From Aspidapion aeneum (lineage: Eukaryota; Arthropoda; Insecta; Coleoptera; Brentidae), in assembly GCA_963576565.1 (NCBI GenBank), contig OY755042.1, positions 18,451,272-18,515,271 of the forward strand: a stretch of DNA of 64,000 nucleotides, in the 5' to 3' direction. The notes beneath the pieces are model-generated. The model saw nothing but the letters and a program-made list of their open reading frames with translations, was not told the origin of the DNA and did no database searches. Position numbers and translations under genes: made by a program. Numbering within the stretch: position 1 is the stretch's first letter; every line of letters begins with the position of its first letter. This document shows, piece by piece, positions 61,836-64,000 of the stretch.

Positions 61836-63712
61836 TAAATAATAAATACATTTATTTGCAACAAAACTATACGATACATTTATATTGATAATTTAAATAA
61901 AATAAATAAAGAAAAAGTTGCAAAAAGGAGTCGAAAACAGCAGAGCTGATCAAAGTTCGACCCCTTATCACGATCGGAATAAACCACGAAAGAATAGAAC
62001 AAGTAGAAACCCAAACCAAACGGCTGAAGTCAAGAGACGAGTAAGATTGACCTGGGCACCACTCGGTAAATTAACTCAAAACGAAAGTGTGTAACCAATG
62101 TATCTTTCGTGTACTCACATATGGATCCCAGACCTGGACACTTACAAAATCAAACATGGATAAGGTAACAAATGCCCAAAGATCAATGGAAAGACAGTAG
62201 TGGTAGTAGTAGTAGGGGGGGGGTTGACCCGCAGGTCTGACAAGTAGGCCAGAGTAGGTCCTTTTTGCCATGTCCCAAGTCTGTCCCTTAACCCACTCTC
62301 TGCACTTCCCTTTGATGGTCGAGTAACTCATTGGGCCTTCCTGTTCTCTTTACAAAGTCCAGTAAGTCTGCCCATTTGAGCATGTGCAGTTCGTCCTCGC
62401 TCAGAGTTGGCGCTCCGAGTGGCTGTTGTCTCATCACTGCGTAGGCCTCGCATTCTGCCACGAGGTGTCTTGATGTCTCTTCTTCCTCTCTACAGGCTGG
62501 GCAGGTAGGGTCATTCTCGACTCCTATACGTATAATGTGCTTCCTCAACCGGTTATGTCCGGTTAGAGTACCTATCAGCAGTCCGAGGTCTTTCCGTGTC
62601 CGTCCCAGCATCCATCTAATTCTGGTCGCTTTTGGACGGTCTACGAATTCTCTGGTCTGTCTGCAACCCGTTCCTGTTTCCCAGGAGTTAATAGCGCGTC
62701 CTGGGCCCATTTGTTGAGTCCGCTTTGCACTTGTCTTTTTGTCACGAAAGTGGCTCCGGTCCTACATAGGCGGTTCCTGCCCCGAGTCGTGCGAGTTCGT
62801 CCGCCTCGTTGCTTGGTACCCAAACCAGCGTCACCCGTTTGCCATCGCTTAGGGTCTCCAGCGCCTCTGCGCATTCTTCCACCAAGCCGTCAGCAATCTT
62901 GGGTGCGTTTAGCGCCTTCAGGGTGGCTTGACTGTCAGAGCATAATGGAAAGACAAGTGTTACATATAAATATAACAGGTAGAAAAAGGACTGAATGGAT
63001 AAGAAATAAAAGAAAAGGAAGGGATGTCAGAGGAGGGGTACCGAAATTAAAATGGAAATTTGCCATAATATCAGACAGAAAAACGATCGATGGTACAAAT
63101 GTATTGTAAAATAGAGACCTTGGGAAAAATAAAAGAAGTAGGGAAAGACCCCAAATGCGACGGCCGGACGATTGAAGAAACAAATTTGAAAAAAGATATT
63201 GGTGGAGGCCTATTTCGAAAGATGGATCGAAGAAAAAGATAAATAGATAGATTTATTCCTACTTAACCCCACCCTCATTAAAAACCTCAAAAATGAATTC
63301 CTGGGTTTGCCACTGTCGTCGCTAAAAGTATATATACAGAATTCTGCACGTTGAGTTTTCGTGAATATTATTAATATGTATTTTGTAGATAGGCATATCA
63401 TTATAATAAAATCACCATATCACCATTGACAGAGGGTAAGATTCATTAGTTTTTTATATCACCTAAGTTTTTTGATAAAATTCCATATAAAAATAATAGC
63501 CCAGAAAACAGCTTATTTGTCAAAAATCGGGGCCTATTTTGCCTATTGTTAACCTTGACTTACTTTATTAAAGAAATCATCCAAACTCGAAAGTGCTCTG
63601 GACTGAAAACACATTGACAAATCGCCATTCAAACATTGCCCGTTGACTTGTGCCAAATATGGATCCTGGTCTGGGCCTGTTCCAAGCCCTATCCAGTCTA
63701 AAAGATTGCGAC
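18550..63712 (-). CDS. Osiris-family protein gene, 3' part (six exons, 5' exon outside window)
   Basis: Join of six minus-strand exons: 63712-63564, 60596-60447, 55633-55492, 51399-51256, 44492-44372, 18748-18550. Every donor is GTAAG(T/C/A) and every acceptor ends in AG; phases match at all five junctions, giving 300 residues plus stop. Seen in the protein (numbered from the first full codon in view): two cysteines at 26 and 34, a region rich in acidic residues at about 80-145, a basic KRKQLKK turn at 147-153, two hydrophobic segments at about 154-179 and 185-200, and AQHIAY at 262-267. This order (2-Cys region, DUF1676, hydrophobic stretch, AQxLAY motif) is the hallmark of the insect Osiris family, membrane/secretory proteins linked to cuticle secretion and trafficking. 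The signal peptide exon must lie right of 64000. The Osiris number cannot be assigned. Introns are 2967, 4813, 4092, 6763 and 25623 bases, very large for this family. Confidence 0.9.
19103..19393. mobile_element. MITE with ~65 bp inverted repeats (Osiris intron 5)
   Basis: The left end GCAACAAGTCAAAAATAACA, continuing through GTAACTATTATGGAGGAGCG and ATTTTACAGTCAT, is repeated in reverse at 19330-19393 with few mismatches. Total 291 bases, no coding capacity. Confidence 0.7.
19394..22680. other. Osiris intron 5 sequence, no element recognised
   Basis: 3.3 kb of AT-rich intron without a recognisable transposon protein, tandem repeat or conserved RNA. Open frames such as 21198-21389 show no known domain. 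Confidence 0.4.
22690..23475 (+). repeat. ~130 bp tandem array (CCGATTTGGATGAAATTTGG family)
   Basis: Six or so units starting near TTATCCGATTTGGATGAAAT, each followed by GATGACAATACAACATTAAG, AAATATCCTCCCACCCC, a C-rich run, and a short spacer ending GTTTTTGACACACTTCCC. Landmarks recur at about 22719, 22849, 22980, 23110 and 23240; the last unit is degenerate. The overlapping minus-strand frames at 22682-23066 repeat the same peptide and are by-products of the array. Confidence 0.85.
23615..24055. mobile_element. MITE with ~88 bp inverted repeats
   Basis: AAGTCACAAGCTTTTATAAA, followed by ATGCACTAAAAATTAAA and AATATTATCATAATAATAAA up to AGCGATGGCCG (23615-23700), is mirrored at 23962-24052 nearly perfectly. 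The 260 bases between are unique. Confidence 0.8.
24056..26220. other. Osiris intron 5, mostly unrecognised, with dispersed-repeat fragments
   Basis: No gene seen. At 25650-25730 a reversed copy of the TCCATTAGATCTTGGA repeat (5028-5110) is present. Between 25990 and 26130 a short inverted pair (TTTTCAGGCCGGATCAAC / GTTGATCCGGCCTGAAAA) bounds ~130 bases, another MITE-like hairpin. The 25278-25487 open frame has no recognisable domain. Confidence 0.45.
26230..26290 (+). repeat. CTGT tetranucleotide microsatellite
   Basis: Runs of (CTGT)n with TATG interruptions, immediately followed by a conserved-looking block CTCAAAAACCGCTTTTCCGA and ATGAAATTTGGTACC, which also resembles the start of the ~130 bp units at 22690-23475. 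Confidence 0.8.
26405..26760 (+). repeat. ~118 bp tandem repeat, three units
   Basis: Three units each with GGGTGGxGGTAGATT, AAATTAGAGTTTAAG, ATATGGCGTGTGTGATATCA and ACGAAAGGTAATTGAGTCTG. Adjacent to the CTGT microsatellite and probably part of the same repeat element. Confidence 0.8.
27250..28349. mobile_element. Non-autonomous hAT element with perfect 8-bp target duplication
   Basis: Ends are CAGTGGCGGCTGGT and, read inward from the right, CAGTGGCTGTTGCTACACGG. The flanks are CTTATAAC at 27242-27249 and again at 28350-28357, a perfect 8-bp duplication as made by hAT transposases. Much of the interior (27400-28340) matches 47350-48175, which adjoins a recognisable hAT transposase tail, so the two are family members. 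No transposase is encoded in this copy. It lies in Osiris intron 5. Confidence 0.85.
28360..29730. other. Osiris intron 5, unassigned sequence
   Basis: No coding region recognised. The part from about 29270 to 29720 is less AT-rich (GCCTGGCACCTGGTCACGCC near the start; TACGACAGGCCTAGGGGTTA near the end) and may be a LINE 3' region or another mobile element, without protein evidence. Confidence 0.35.
29740..30491 (+). pseudogene. LINE reverse transcriptase remnant (CR1/Jockey-like), truncated at BEL insertion
   Basis: Plus-strand motifs in order: NYRPIRLN near 29795, MYVDFEKSFDTVPIQRW near 30003 (first catalytic Asp region), TVTSSVPQGSVLAPMLFLIY near 30172, LKFFADDMKSY near 30264 (the ADD catalytic box), KWKLKLNIDKC near 30365 and SDLGVTVS near 30470. 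Frameshifts and stops (near 29965, 30110, 30417) break it. Coding similarity stops where the BEL element begins. Clade assignment is tentative. Confidence 0.8.
30492..30496. repeat. BEL target-site duplication, left copy (CCTAT)
   Basis: CCTAT directly precedes the 5' LTR and is repeated at 38537-38541 right after the 3' LTR. Five-base duplications are usual for BEL/Pao integrases. Confidence 0.9.
30497..30915 (+). repeat. BEL 5' LTR
   Basis: 419 bases from TGTCCAAAATTCACTCGCCT to CTTTATACCAATCA, with the TG...CA ends of LTRs. Differs from the 3' LTR only near 30611 (AATGCG versus AATTCG) and 30636 (ATTATAC versus ATTTTAC) by eye. It should hold the promoter and start of the element's RNA. 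Confidence 0.93.
30920..30937 (+). other. BEL primer-binding site
   Basis: TGGCCCTACGAACCGAAC starts four bases after the 5' LTR. It begins with TGG, complementary to the CCA end of a tRNA, as needed to prime minus-strand DNA synthesis. The tRNA was not identified. Confidence 0.6.
31560..32466 (+). repeat. 907-bp tandem duplication, copy 1 (BEL leader and gag start)
   Basis: This segment, from TAATTCGCTAAAATAATATG in the leader to the gag codon region near CGTAACAAATTC, is repeated directly at 32467-33373. The copies differ at only a couple of bases seen by eye (G/A near 31579, A/G near 32058). The breakpoints share TAA, so the event could be template switching in reverse transcription or microhomology-mediated repair. 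Confidence 0.93.
31805..32482 (+). pseudogene. Truncated first copy of BEL gag (225 codons)
   Basis: Begins MSAAKIKSYKTLRTMCHN and is identical to the full-length gag start at 32712 except for Lys instead of Glu near residue 85. It runs to residue ~222 and stops 5 codons after the duplication joint. It covers the N-terminal gag and part of the DUF1759-like domain, without zinc knuckles, protease or pol. If translated it would be a truncated Gag; as an upstream frame it would also compete with the real gag start. Confidence 0.85.
32467..33373 (+). repeat. 907-bp tandem duplication, copy 2
   Basis: Second copy, continuous with the rest of gag. It gives the element two identical gag start regions and two copies of the leader AUG context (AAAGGATCATCATGTC). 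Confidence 0.93.
32712..34799 (+). CDS. BEL gag-protease open frame (695 aa)
   Basis: The N-terminal gag (1-110) is followed by a DUF1759-like region at about 125-300 (PKFSGDIRQFRNFMDMFN). Cys/His clusters at about 352-415 (CLLCQSRDHNIYRC, CPNCLSGQHNLALC, CRYCQSNRHH) are zinc-knuckle-like nucleic-acid binding motifs. An Asn/Gln/Ser-rich linker leads to an aspartic protease with ILDSGSECSYVS at about 537 and LLGADIF later. The frame ends at 34797-34799, shortly after NSIFGYIIMG; pol goes on in another frame from about 34750. BEL elements normally encode one polyprotein, so the break is probably a mutation in the A-rich stretch at 34738-34760, though a programmed shift cannot be excluded. Confidence 0.9.
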   Translation: MSAAKIKSYKTLRTMCHNQMKELKTFADSASDADETAKLQFKIMYAQIDQVVNDFAKYHQNLISLMSATDDFEIDTEEGVRKDFEYLRSYNYAKYTALFEKPTLKVETDASSASGLSSGNRPPNLTNLKVPKFSGDIRQFRNFMDMFNALVDNTNISNIEKFNHLLNSLEGPPLALVQCTPLAAANYSIALESLKNRYDNKRLIAFSHLKTMDNVPYVTNSKNSKQLRTLVDVYSENLSALKVLGFPTDDWSFLLYYNFSKHLDQETMTRFELELNDPSQVPTFDDLKNFVLKRCNAIEAVEFSTKTDFSSPLKTDTKNRFSSNQSKPRQTSAFFGNASRNNNTKLNNSNQSCLLCQSRDHNIYRCLEFKNKNSSERFQLAKDNNWCPNCLSGQHNLALCQSQSVCRYCQSNRHHSLLHIFKNNNNYSPHTSNRTNLENNYNSNVRPPFYNSQYNNPQSSSQNNSPAFNGNISPQQNNSPTSRAFQQPPQTGMENLPQNSQNTLNYFSNSHAQNTVLSTAIIEVMDSRGIFQKARVILDSGSECSYVSLKFFKKLSLPRYSLSLSIQGLGSMNEVTSQGGVTCIIKPYNQTEPRMSVDAVILPKLCSEIPSTYLGNIDTSDFQNVPLADPTFQEPANIDFLLGADIFPYILREGRIDNGPNKPILLNSIFGYIIMGKIKIIKLNRNHIQPLYFAL
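34750..35332 (+). pseudogene. BEL pol, linker and N-terminal reverse transcriptase segment
   Basis: Frame 2 from about 34750: LDHALKRFWELEELPK, ETGRYMVELPF, LALRRFFSLEKRL, then YLPHHCVAKGDNIRIVFDGS, the usual BEL entry into the RT domain. After FDGSS the frame is lost near 35240 and the open frame runs on as unrelated sequence to 35332. The spacing between FDGS and the next RT motif appears shorter than in typical BEL elements, so a small deletion probably accompanies the shift. Confidence 0.85.
35245..35727 (+). pseudogene. BEL pol, reverse transcriptase core with internal stop
   Basis: Frame 1: LLSFRISSVVFTCDLKSMF (first catalytic Asp), FQRIIWRFTPNEPI, then a TAA stop at 35395-35397, followed by FKRVTFGLSSSPYLANRVIA and TSIYVDDLICNA at about 35524-35559, the YVDD catalytic box. 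The frame is lost again near 35700 where the reading should cross into the RNase H part. Catalytic motifs are intact but the chain is not translatable as one piece. Confidence 0.88.
35700..38083 (+). CDS. BEL pol, RNase H and integrase segment
   Basis: Open frame 35615-38083, of which the first ~28 codons are out-of-register RT; true pol starts near RQSETIKILGLQW. RT thumb and connection follow; RNase H has FCDSSEKAYASIAYF near 36059, IPRLELVAAALLV, AWSDSTIALSWI and DNPADCATR near 36415. Integrase has an HHCC finger (HYHKSYLHPG to CKNC, 36979-37110), the catalytic triad in VGCDYAG near 37194, ISDQGTTF near 37393 and SGLAESGVK near 37518, and a C-terminal domain with KWSLGRIIALHPG. It is open to its natural stop. 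Without an upstream start it is probably not expressed from this copy. Confidence 0.9.
38106..38117 (+). other. BEL polypurine tract
   Basis: AGGCGGGCAGAA lies directly before the 3' LTR. It is purine-rich with C interruptions, as in other BEL elements, and primes plus-strand DNA synthesis. Confidence 0.75.
38118..38536 (+). repeat. BEL 3' LTR
   Basis: 419 bases, same length as the 5' LTR and nearly identical. Ends TACCAATCA, then the target duplication CCTAT at 38537-38541. Confidence 0.93.
38542..39520 (+). pseudogene. LINE remnant right of the BEL element (RT palm to C-terminal tail)
   Basis: Begins with GSKAVVRI and ITSEVKQGDV motifs near 38565-38650, then MVDKPRYISTKLGC and a TDDI form of the xADD box near 38755. 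39195-39470 carries MNYEIEQLINGVNIVEFIKS and VWLRNVKIIDKTTAPRKI, the C-terminal tail of an RTE/R2-like polyprotein. Many stops and shifts. Its motifs do not continue the CR1/Jockey-like LINE on the left of BEL, so two different LINE fragments already abutted before BEL inserted. Confidence 0.7.
39860..40040 (-). repeat. Dispersed repeat with CA-rich core, copy A
   Basis: Contains GACATACACACACAAACAGAC and AATAATACCTTCTCTAGCCA..GCAGCAATGG-like sequence. A reversed relative is at 45535-45700 (CCTAGCCCACGTAGCAATAG, AAGGTATTATTTTCGACG, GT microsatellite), so the two belong to one repeat family. Confidence 0.5.
40050..41190. other. Osiris intron 5, no element recognised
   Basis: AT-rich sequence without protein signatures, tandem arrays or clear inverted repeats. 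Confidence 0.4.
41197..41258. repeat. TA dinucleotide microsatellite at LINE 3' end
   Basis: About 60 bases of (AT)n with one TAAAT interruption, ending just before the 3' terminus of the minus-strand RTE-like LINE at 41260. RTE-type elements often end in short tandem repeats, so it probably grew from the element's tail. Confidence 0.8.
41265..42700 (-). pseudogene. RTE-like LINE remnant with reverse transcriptase
   Basis: Minus-strand blocks from right to left: 42696-42496 (KNVCTTLKSGKSAGPGNIPA, then LNGTVVPTEWK), 42435-42226 (STLSRIYGKIIRNK, GQAGFREGRSTSDHLF, HLLYVDLQKA with the first catalytic Asp), 42052-41636 (LYTLCFADDQIVVAQD, the ADD box; GLEVNLNKAEYM; DEYKYLGLKITADG) and 41535-41272 (LVWYRHVQRMNDE, GRRKPGRPRRSW, WRLGIGRRRTL). 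The domain order is complete from RT to C-terminal tail, but several frameshifts and stops separate the blocks. The endonuclease half is missing, so it is 5'-truncated near 42700. Same family type as 576-1154. Confidence 0.88.
42820..43300 (+). repeat. Two direct copies of a ~170 bp segment, 300 bp apart
   Basis: TATTTTCTTGCCAAGTTCA, followed by CACTAATATAA, AATCAGCGGT and ATCATCATGCAAC, at 42829-42990 recurs at 43129-43290 with scattered differences. Each copy ends in TTTTTATTTcCcGACGCTTAT. Confidence 0.7.
43430..43925. repeat. Inverted-repeat (MITE-like) element
   Basis: TTTTCTGATTTTCTGGGAAT with CTGCTTGGTCTGAAACTAA at 43447-43487 is mirrored at 43861-43908. No coding sequence in the ~370 bases between. 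Confidence 0.6.
44372..44492 (-). CDS. Osiris gene exon E
   Basis: 121 bases: two bases finishing the split Gly, 39 codons, two bases of a split Arg. The acceptor is TCGTTTCAG and the donor TACAG|GTAAGA. It encodes AIAYFKFCKPNFQSSFSQSQ, then a Gly/Pro/Tyr/His-rich tail ending LAYPSHGHY. The low-complexity, cuticle-like composition after the hydrophobic block is usual for Osiris C-terminal halves. Confidence 0.87.
44738..45434 (+). mobile_element. Pogo-like element, non-autonomous (family 1)
   Basis: 697 bases flanked by TA on both sides. Ends CAGTTGTGACTCGGTAATCC and, read inward from the right, CAGTGGTGACTCGATAATCC. TA target duplication and CAGT ends fit the Tc1/mariner-pogo group. It keeps a short N-terminal coding fragment (next entry) but no DDE domain. 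It lies in Osiris intron 4, just upstream of exon E. Confidence 0.8.
44867..45070 (+). pseudogene. Pogo/CENP-B-type N-terminal HTH fragment
   Basis: The core KSDIVDAIKCRSVTGKALA with SQYGVG and STISDIRNNS is the N-terminal helix-turn-helix of pogo/jerky-like transposases, which binds the terminal repeats. A six-base irregularity (VGTVCTSTIS) and an early stop follow, and the later catalytic part is deleted, although short Lys-rich matches persist to about 45200. Confidence 0.7.
45535..46430. repeat. Dispersed AT-rich repeat with GT microsatellite
   Basis: 45535-45700 is a reversed relative of 39860-40040 and includes (GT)n at 45664-45695. 45890-46430 resembles 2230-2760 of the hAT-like element: AAAATCGGTTCAGTGG, TTTATAAGGAAATTA, ACGAATT..AAAA, GAATAAACGAGCATCTTTGA. 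The short open frames here are not conserved proteins. Confidence 0.5.
46430..47070. other. Osiris intron 4, nothing recognised
   Basis: AT-rich intron sequence. A CTACAGGGTGTAGATTTTT motif at about 46910 resembles the inner ends seen at 1297 and 51225, perhaps a fragment of a common MITE. Confidence 0.35.
47072..47359 (-). pseudogene. hAT transposase, C-terminal dimerisation domain remnant
   Basis: Reads LTMPMTTVECERAFSTLKRI followed by RLSALAMCSIGRKLL, the hAT family dimerisation domain (the ERxFS motif followed by basic and LxxL elements). It is at the C-terminus of an element whose non-coding 3' part continues to 48175. The rest of the transposase is absent to the right, where coding would start, so this is a decayed partial copy. 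Confidence 0.8.
47360..48175 (-). mobile_element. hAT element end, related to 27250-28349
   Basis: Long similarity to 27420-28349 (GCCTATAGGCAC, TGGCACCTAAT, GTAGCACTTACTTTGTGTC, GTGGATTGTTCATAATAAGA, GACACGCGACCGGCAA). The right terminus is CAGTGGCGGCTGCTACAGGG read inward, ending at 48175. The opposite terminus was not found, so the copy is truncated. Together with the dimerisation domain it identifies the source family of the non-autonomous element. Confidence 0.75.
48180..49950. other. Osiris intron 4, no gene recognised
   Basis: AT-rich intron. Open frames at 48780-48980 and 49085-49279 show no domain. Repeated near-words (CAATTTGTTTTGATT, TTTGCTTTGAT) occur between 49080 and 49540 but no regular array. 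Confidence 0.4.
50055..50239. mobile_element. 185-bp pogo-type MITE nested in the family 2 element
   Basis: Perfect-looking ends CAGTCGAACCTCT at the left and, inward from the right, CAGTCGAACCTCTATAAC; flanked by TA. Internal tandem CTATAACTCGAACC motifs extend the inverted repeats. It interrupts the HTH reading of its host element. Confidence 0.85.
50240..50410 (-). pseudogene. Pogo/psq-type HTH fragment
   Basis: Minus strand reads KKFLSLPEKMEVVNVSEKEH followed by LSARKIAEKFNIGKTQAAEI, a classical CENP-B N-terminal/Psq helix-turn-helix. The frame then runs into the nested MITE, which truncates it. No catalytic region present. Confidence 0.8.
51256..51399 (-). CDS. Osiris gene exon D (hydrophobic region)
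   Basis: 144 bases: two bases completing a split Lys codon, 47 codons, and one base of a split Gly. The acceptor is GTTTTACAG and the donor ACCTG|GTAAGT. The product is RKQLKKLLIPMLLILK, then more leucine-rich sequence broken by lysines (KIFKIKLLLF), then a second hydrophobic run ending LAILIP. This Lys/Leu-patterned membrane-like stretch is the most recognisable block of Osiris proteins. The exon has no long open frame around it and is easily missed by ORF-based methods. Confidence 0.9.
51404..53580. other. Osiris intron 3, with scattered hAT-like termini
   Basis: No coding region recognised. CAGTGGCGGACTACGGGG at 52326, CAGTAGCGGATTCAGG at 52553 and CAGTGGCGGAGCGTCC at 53583 look like hAT terminal sequences, each followed by G/C-rich bases, without confirmed partners. 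The region around 51480-51530 and 51930-51960 is locally GC-rich (GGCCGGTGCC..GGCCGG). Confidence 0.4.
53639..53865. mobile_element. Small hAT-like MITE with 8-bp target duplication
   Basis: Ends CAGTGGCGTATCAAG and, inward from the right, CAGTGGCGTATATAAGGGC. Flanks are TTACATGT (53631-53638) and TGACATGT (53866-53873), seven of eight bases equal. Inside, a ~38 base unit starting TTTTATGCTGTTTTATGTTT occurs twice 56 bases apart. Confidence 0.75.
53955..54230 (+). repeat. ~112 bp tandem repeat, about 2.3 units
   Basis: CGTACCTAAAAAGTAC, TTTTTAAAACGTCCCAAAAA and GGACGTTTT recur at about 53970, 54080 and 54195. AAAACGTCC and GGACGTTTT make each unit internally palindromic. Confidence 0.7.
54240..55490. 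other. Osiris intron 3 near exon C, nothing recognised
   Basis: Short open frames (54763-54990, 54968-55243) have no recognisable domain. The antisense open frame over exon C is a shadow of it. Confidence 0.4.
55492..55633 (-). CDS. Osiris gene exon C
   Basis: 142 bases, phase 0 in and phase 1 out. The acceptor is TATATTTCAG and the donor TTTTA|GTAAGT. It encodes residues 100-146: VEKFMKSNAIEVDF, then an acidic linker ending DKKASPF, with the next lysine codon split across the intron. An open frame continues through the donor into the intron (towards 55226), but the strong donor and the matching phase of exon D show where coding stops. Confidence 0.88.
58371..59015 (-). mobile_element. Pogo/Tigger-like element, non-autonomous (family 3)
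   Basis: 645 bases with CAGTGTACTCCTGTTATAAC on the left and, inward from the right, CAGTGTACTCTGGTTATAAC. TA precedes the left end; the base after the right end is TC, so the target duplication has decayed. Motifs ACGTTATAA recur in both arms. It holds a minus-strand HTH fragment. Confidence 0.75.
58486..58618 (-). pseudogene. Tigger-type N-terminal HTH fragment
   Basis: Starts MENCRRKSITVKEKVEIIKS followed by IERHQQSGRYWAKEL. This is the first DNA-binding helix region of Tigger/pogo transposases (KRKxxTxxEKxxII). It ends in unrelated sequence and has no DDE domain. Confidence 0.75.
59790..60440. other. Osiris intron 2 adjacent to exon B, nothing recognised
   Basis: Moderately complex sequence with several GATC-containing words (GATCGATCTGCG, GATCTCGGATCG near 60250-60340) but no element or gene identified. 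Confidence 0.4.
60447..60596 (-). CDS. Osiris gene exon B
   Basis: 150 bases, exactly 50 codons, phase 0 at both ends. The acceptor is TATTTTAG and the donor AAA|GTAAGC. It starts PSYTLTENARVLRLPE and ends MKFALRK, which continues directly into VEKFMKSN of the next exon; the LRKVEKF join is characteristic of Osiris proteins. Its middle (SFGQEPYEFSQSPRSEDSEW) is polar and likely poorly conserved. Confidence 0.88.
61355..62196 (+). pseudogene. LINE remnant, left part (reverse transcriptase), interrupted
   Basis: FIDFEKALDSIGHWAV near 61362 (first catalytic Asp region), IRGGVSQGDKISLKLFNQAL near 61527, LRHLKYADDIALITD near 61648 (ADD box), then a (TAA)n expansion at 61806-61840 disrupts the frame. 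NHERIEQVET, RRVRLTWA, and SQTWTLTKSNMDKV near 62125 continue the C-terminal half up to AQRSMER, where another LINE is inserted. The rest is at 62956-63240. Confidence 0.85.
61806..61848 (+). repeat. ATA trinucleotide microsatellite
   Basis: (ATA)n with a single AAC interruption, within the LINE remnant; it breaks the reverse transcriptase reading. Confidence 0.8.
62197..62943 (-). mobile_element. 5'-truncated LINE with RNase H, inserted in another LINE
   Basis: 747 bases, minus strand, flanked by the exact 12-bp duplication AATGGAAAGACA (62185-62196 and 62944-62955). The 5' end is inside an RNase H domain (SDSQATLKAL at 62940, WVPSNEADELARLG near 62830), followed by KATRIRWMLGRTRKDLGLL, LTGHNRLRKHIIRIGVENDP and CPACREEEETSRHLVAEC, the C-terminal Cys/His motif of I/R1/LOA-type polyproteins. 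The 3' end is a short CTA repeat (GTAGTAGTAG in the plus strand) after a G run. It is clearly richer in G+C than its surroundings. One stop after GPEPLS and a shift divide the frames. Confidence 0.9.
62288..62710 (-). pseudogene. LINE polyprotein C-terminus (post-RNase H, zinc-binding tail)
   Basis: 140 codons open from MGPGRAINSWETGTGCRQTR to a stop. It has the NxW..TGCRQT segment, TGHNRLRKH and C-P-A-C...H-L-V-A-E-C, a CCHC-like arrangement found at the end of RNase H-bearing LINE ORF2 proteins. Broken from its RNase H part by a frame change near 62720. Confidence 0.85.
62956..63240 (+). pseudogene. LINE remnant, right part after the inserted LINE
   Basis: VLHINITGRKRTEWIRNKRK continues MERQ from the left part; then KLKWKFAIISDRKTIDGTNV, a stop, RSRERPQMRRPDD and RYWWRPISKDGSKK, the C-terminal tail with a W-R ending typical of RTE-like elements. 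Decayed with stops. Confidence 0.75.
63564..63712 (-). CDS. Osiris gene exon A (first exon in window; 2-Cys region)
   Basis: 149 bases, entered with two bases of a split codon after an ATTTTAG acceptor and left in phase 0 at AAA|GTAAGT. It encodes residues 1-49, starting RNLLDWIGLG and including NGQCLNGDLSMCFQSRAL, the paired-cysteine stretch followed by the ARG-ALA-LEU element typical of Osiris N-terminal halves. The preceding exon carrying the start and signal peptide is not in the window. Confidence 0.88.
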
Positions 63713-63719
63713 CTAAAAT

Positions 63720-64000
63720 TTTAAATATATTGCGTTAGGCATTGGCGTAGTCACCGGTCGATTTCAACAAAATAATTGGTAAAAATACATATCTTTTTGT
63801 TGAGCACAGTGATTGTTAAAAAATGCTTATACTTTGCTATAACTTTGCAACACTAGCCACTGGGTAATTAAATATATCAATGCAAACTCTCAGTATAAAT
63901 TTTATTAGATAAGCCAAGAGAATATTTTCTTGATATAGCACAAAAAATGTCTTACGTCTTTATTTTAATGTGAAACAGAAATTGTTTTATTATAAATTTT
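63720..64000. other. Osiris intron upstream of exon A, nothing recognised
   Basis: AT-rich; the upstream Osiris exon (start codon and signal peptide) is not seen before the window edge. Confidence 0.4.

Noticed and set aside
62711..63109. 132-codon plus-strand frame
   Set aside because: It runs antisense through the inserted LINE and then sense through the flanking LINE; a chance fusion across the insertion boundary.

Overview
The window is AT-rich animal DNA, almost certainly from an insect. The evidence is an insect-specific Osiris gene, split into six exons with consensus splice sites on the minus strand, embedded in a dense mixture of insect-type transposons. I cannot name the species; the RTE, BEL, pogo and hAT content is compatible with a beetle or another TE-rich insect, but that is inference.

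The one host gene I can support is the 3' part of an Osiris-family gene (DUF1676). Reading leftwards its exons are 63564-63712, 60447-60596, 55492-55633, 51256-51399, 44372-44492 and 18550-18748. All five junctions keep frame and give 300 residues ending in a stop. The protein shows the two-cysteine region, a long hydrophobic stretch and the AQxxAY motif. The first exon (signal peptide) lies beyond the right edge. About 905 coding bases occupy 45 kb; the last intron alone is 25.6 kb. Nearly everything else from 18.7 kb rightwards is intron filled with repeats.

Layout. 0-6 kb: an RTE-like LINE remnant split by a 1.7 kb hAT-like element, then repeat debris. 6.76-10.37 kb: a 3.6 kb foldback element with long inverted arms built of ~117 bp tandem units. 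10.4-18.4 kb: a dead mariner-superfamily transposase, LINE ORF1 and RT scraps, a ~145 bp tandem array, and nested palindromes just past the Osiris 3' end. 18.5-44.4 kb: last Osiris exon and giant intron 5, with MITEs, a ~130 bp tandem array, a hAT element with a perfect 8 bp duplication, and a young BEL/Pao retrotransposon (30497-38536) that sits between two LINE fragments; an RTE-like LINE (41.3-42.7 kb) follows. 44.4-51.3 kb: a pogo-like element, a hAT transposase tail, and a second pogo-like element with a MITE nested in it. 51.4-60.4 kb: hAT-like termini, a small hAT-like MITE, a second long palindromic element with a third pogo/Tigger derivative inside one arm. 60.6-64 kb: a LINE interrupted by another LINE with a 12 bp target duplication, and the first Osiris exon in view.

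The BEL element has near-identical LTRs and a perfect 5 bp target duplication, so it inserted recently, yet its coding region has frame breaks, a stop and a 907 bp internal tandem duplication of the gag start. No prokaryotic features, CRISPR arrays, rRNA or tRNA genes were seen.
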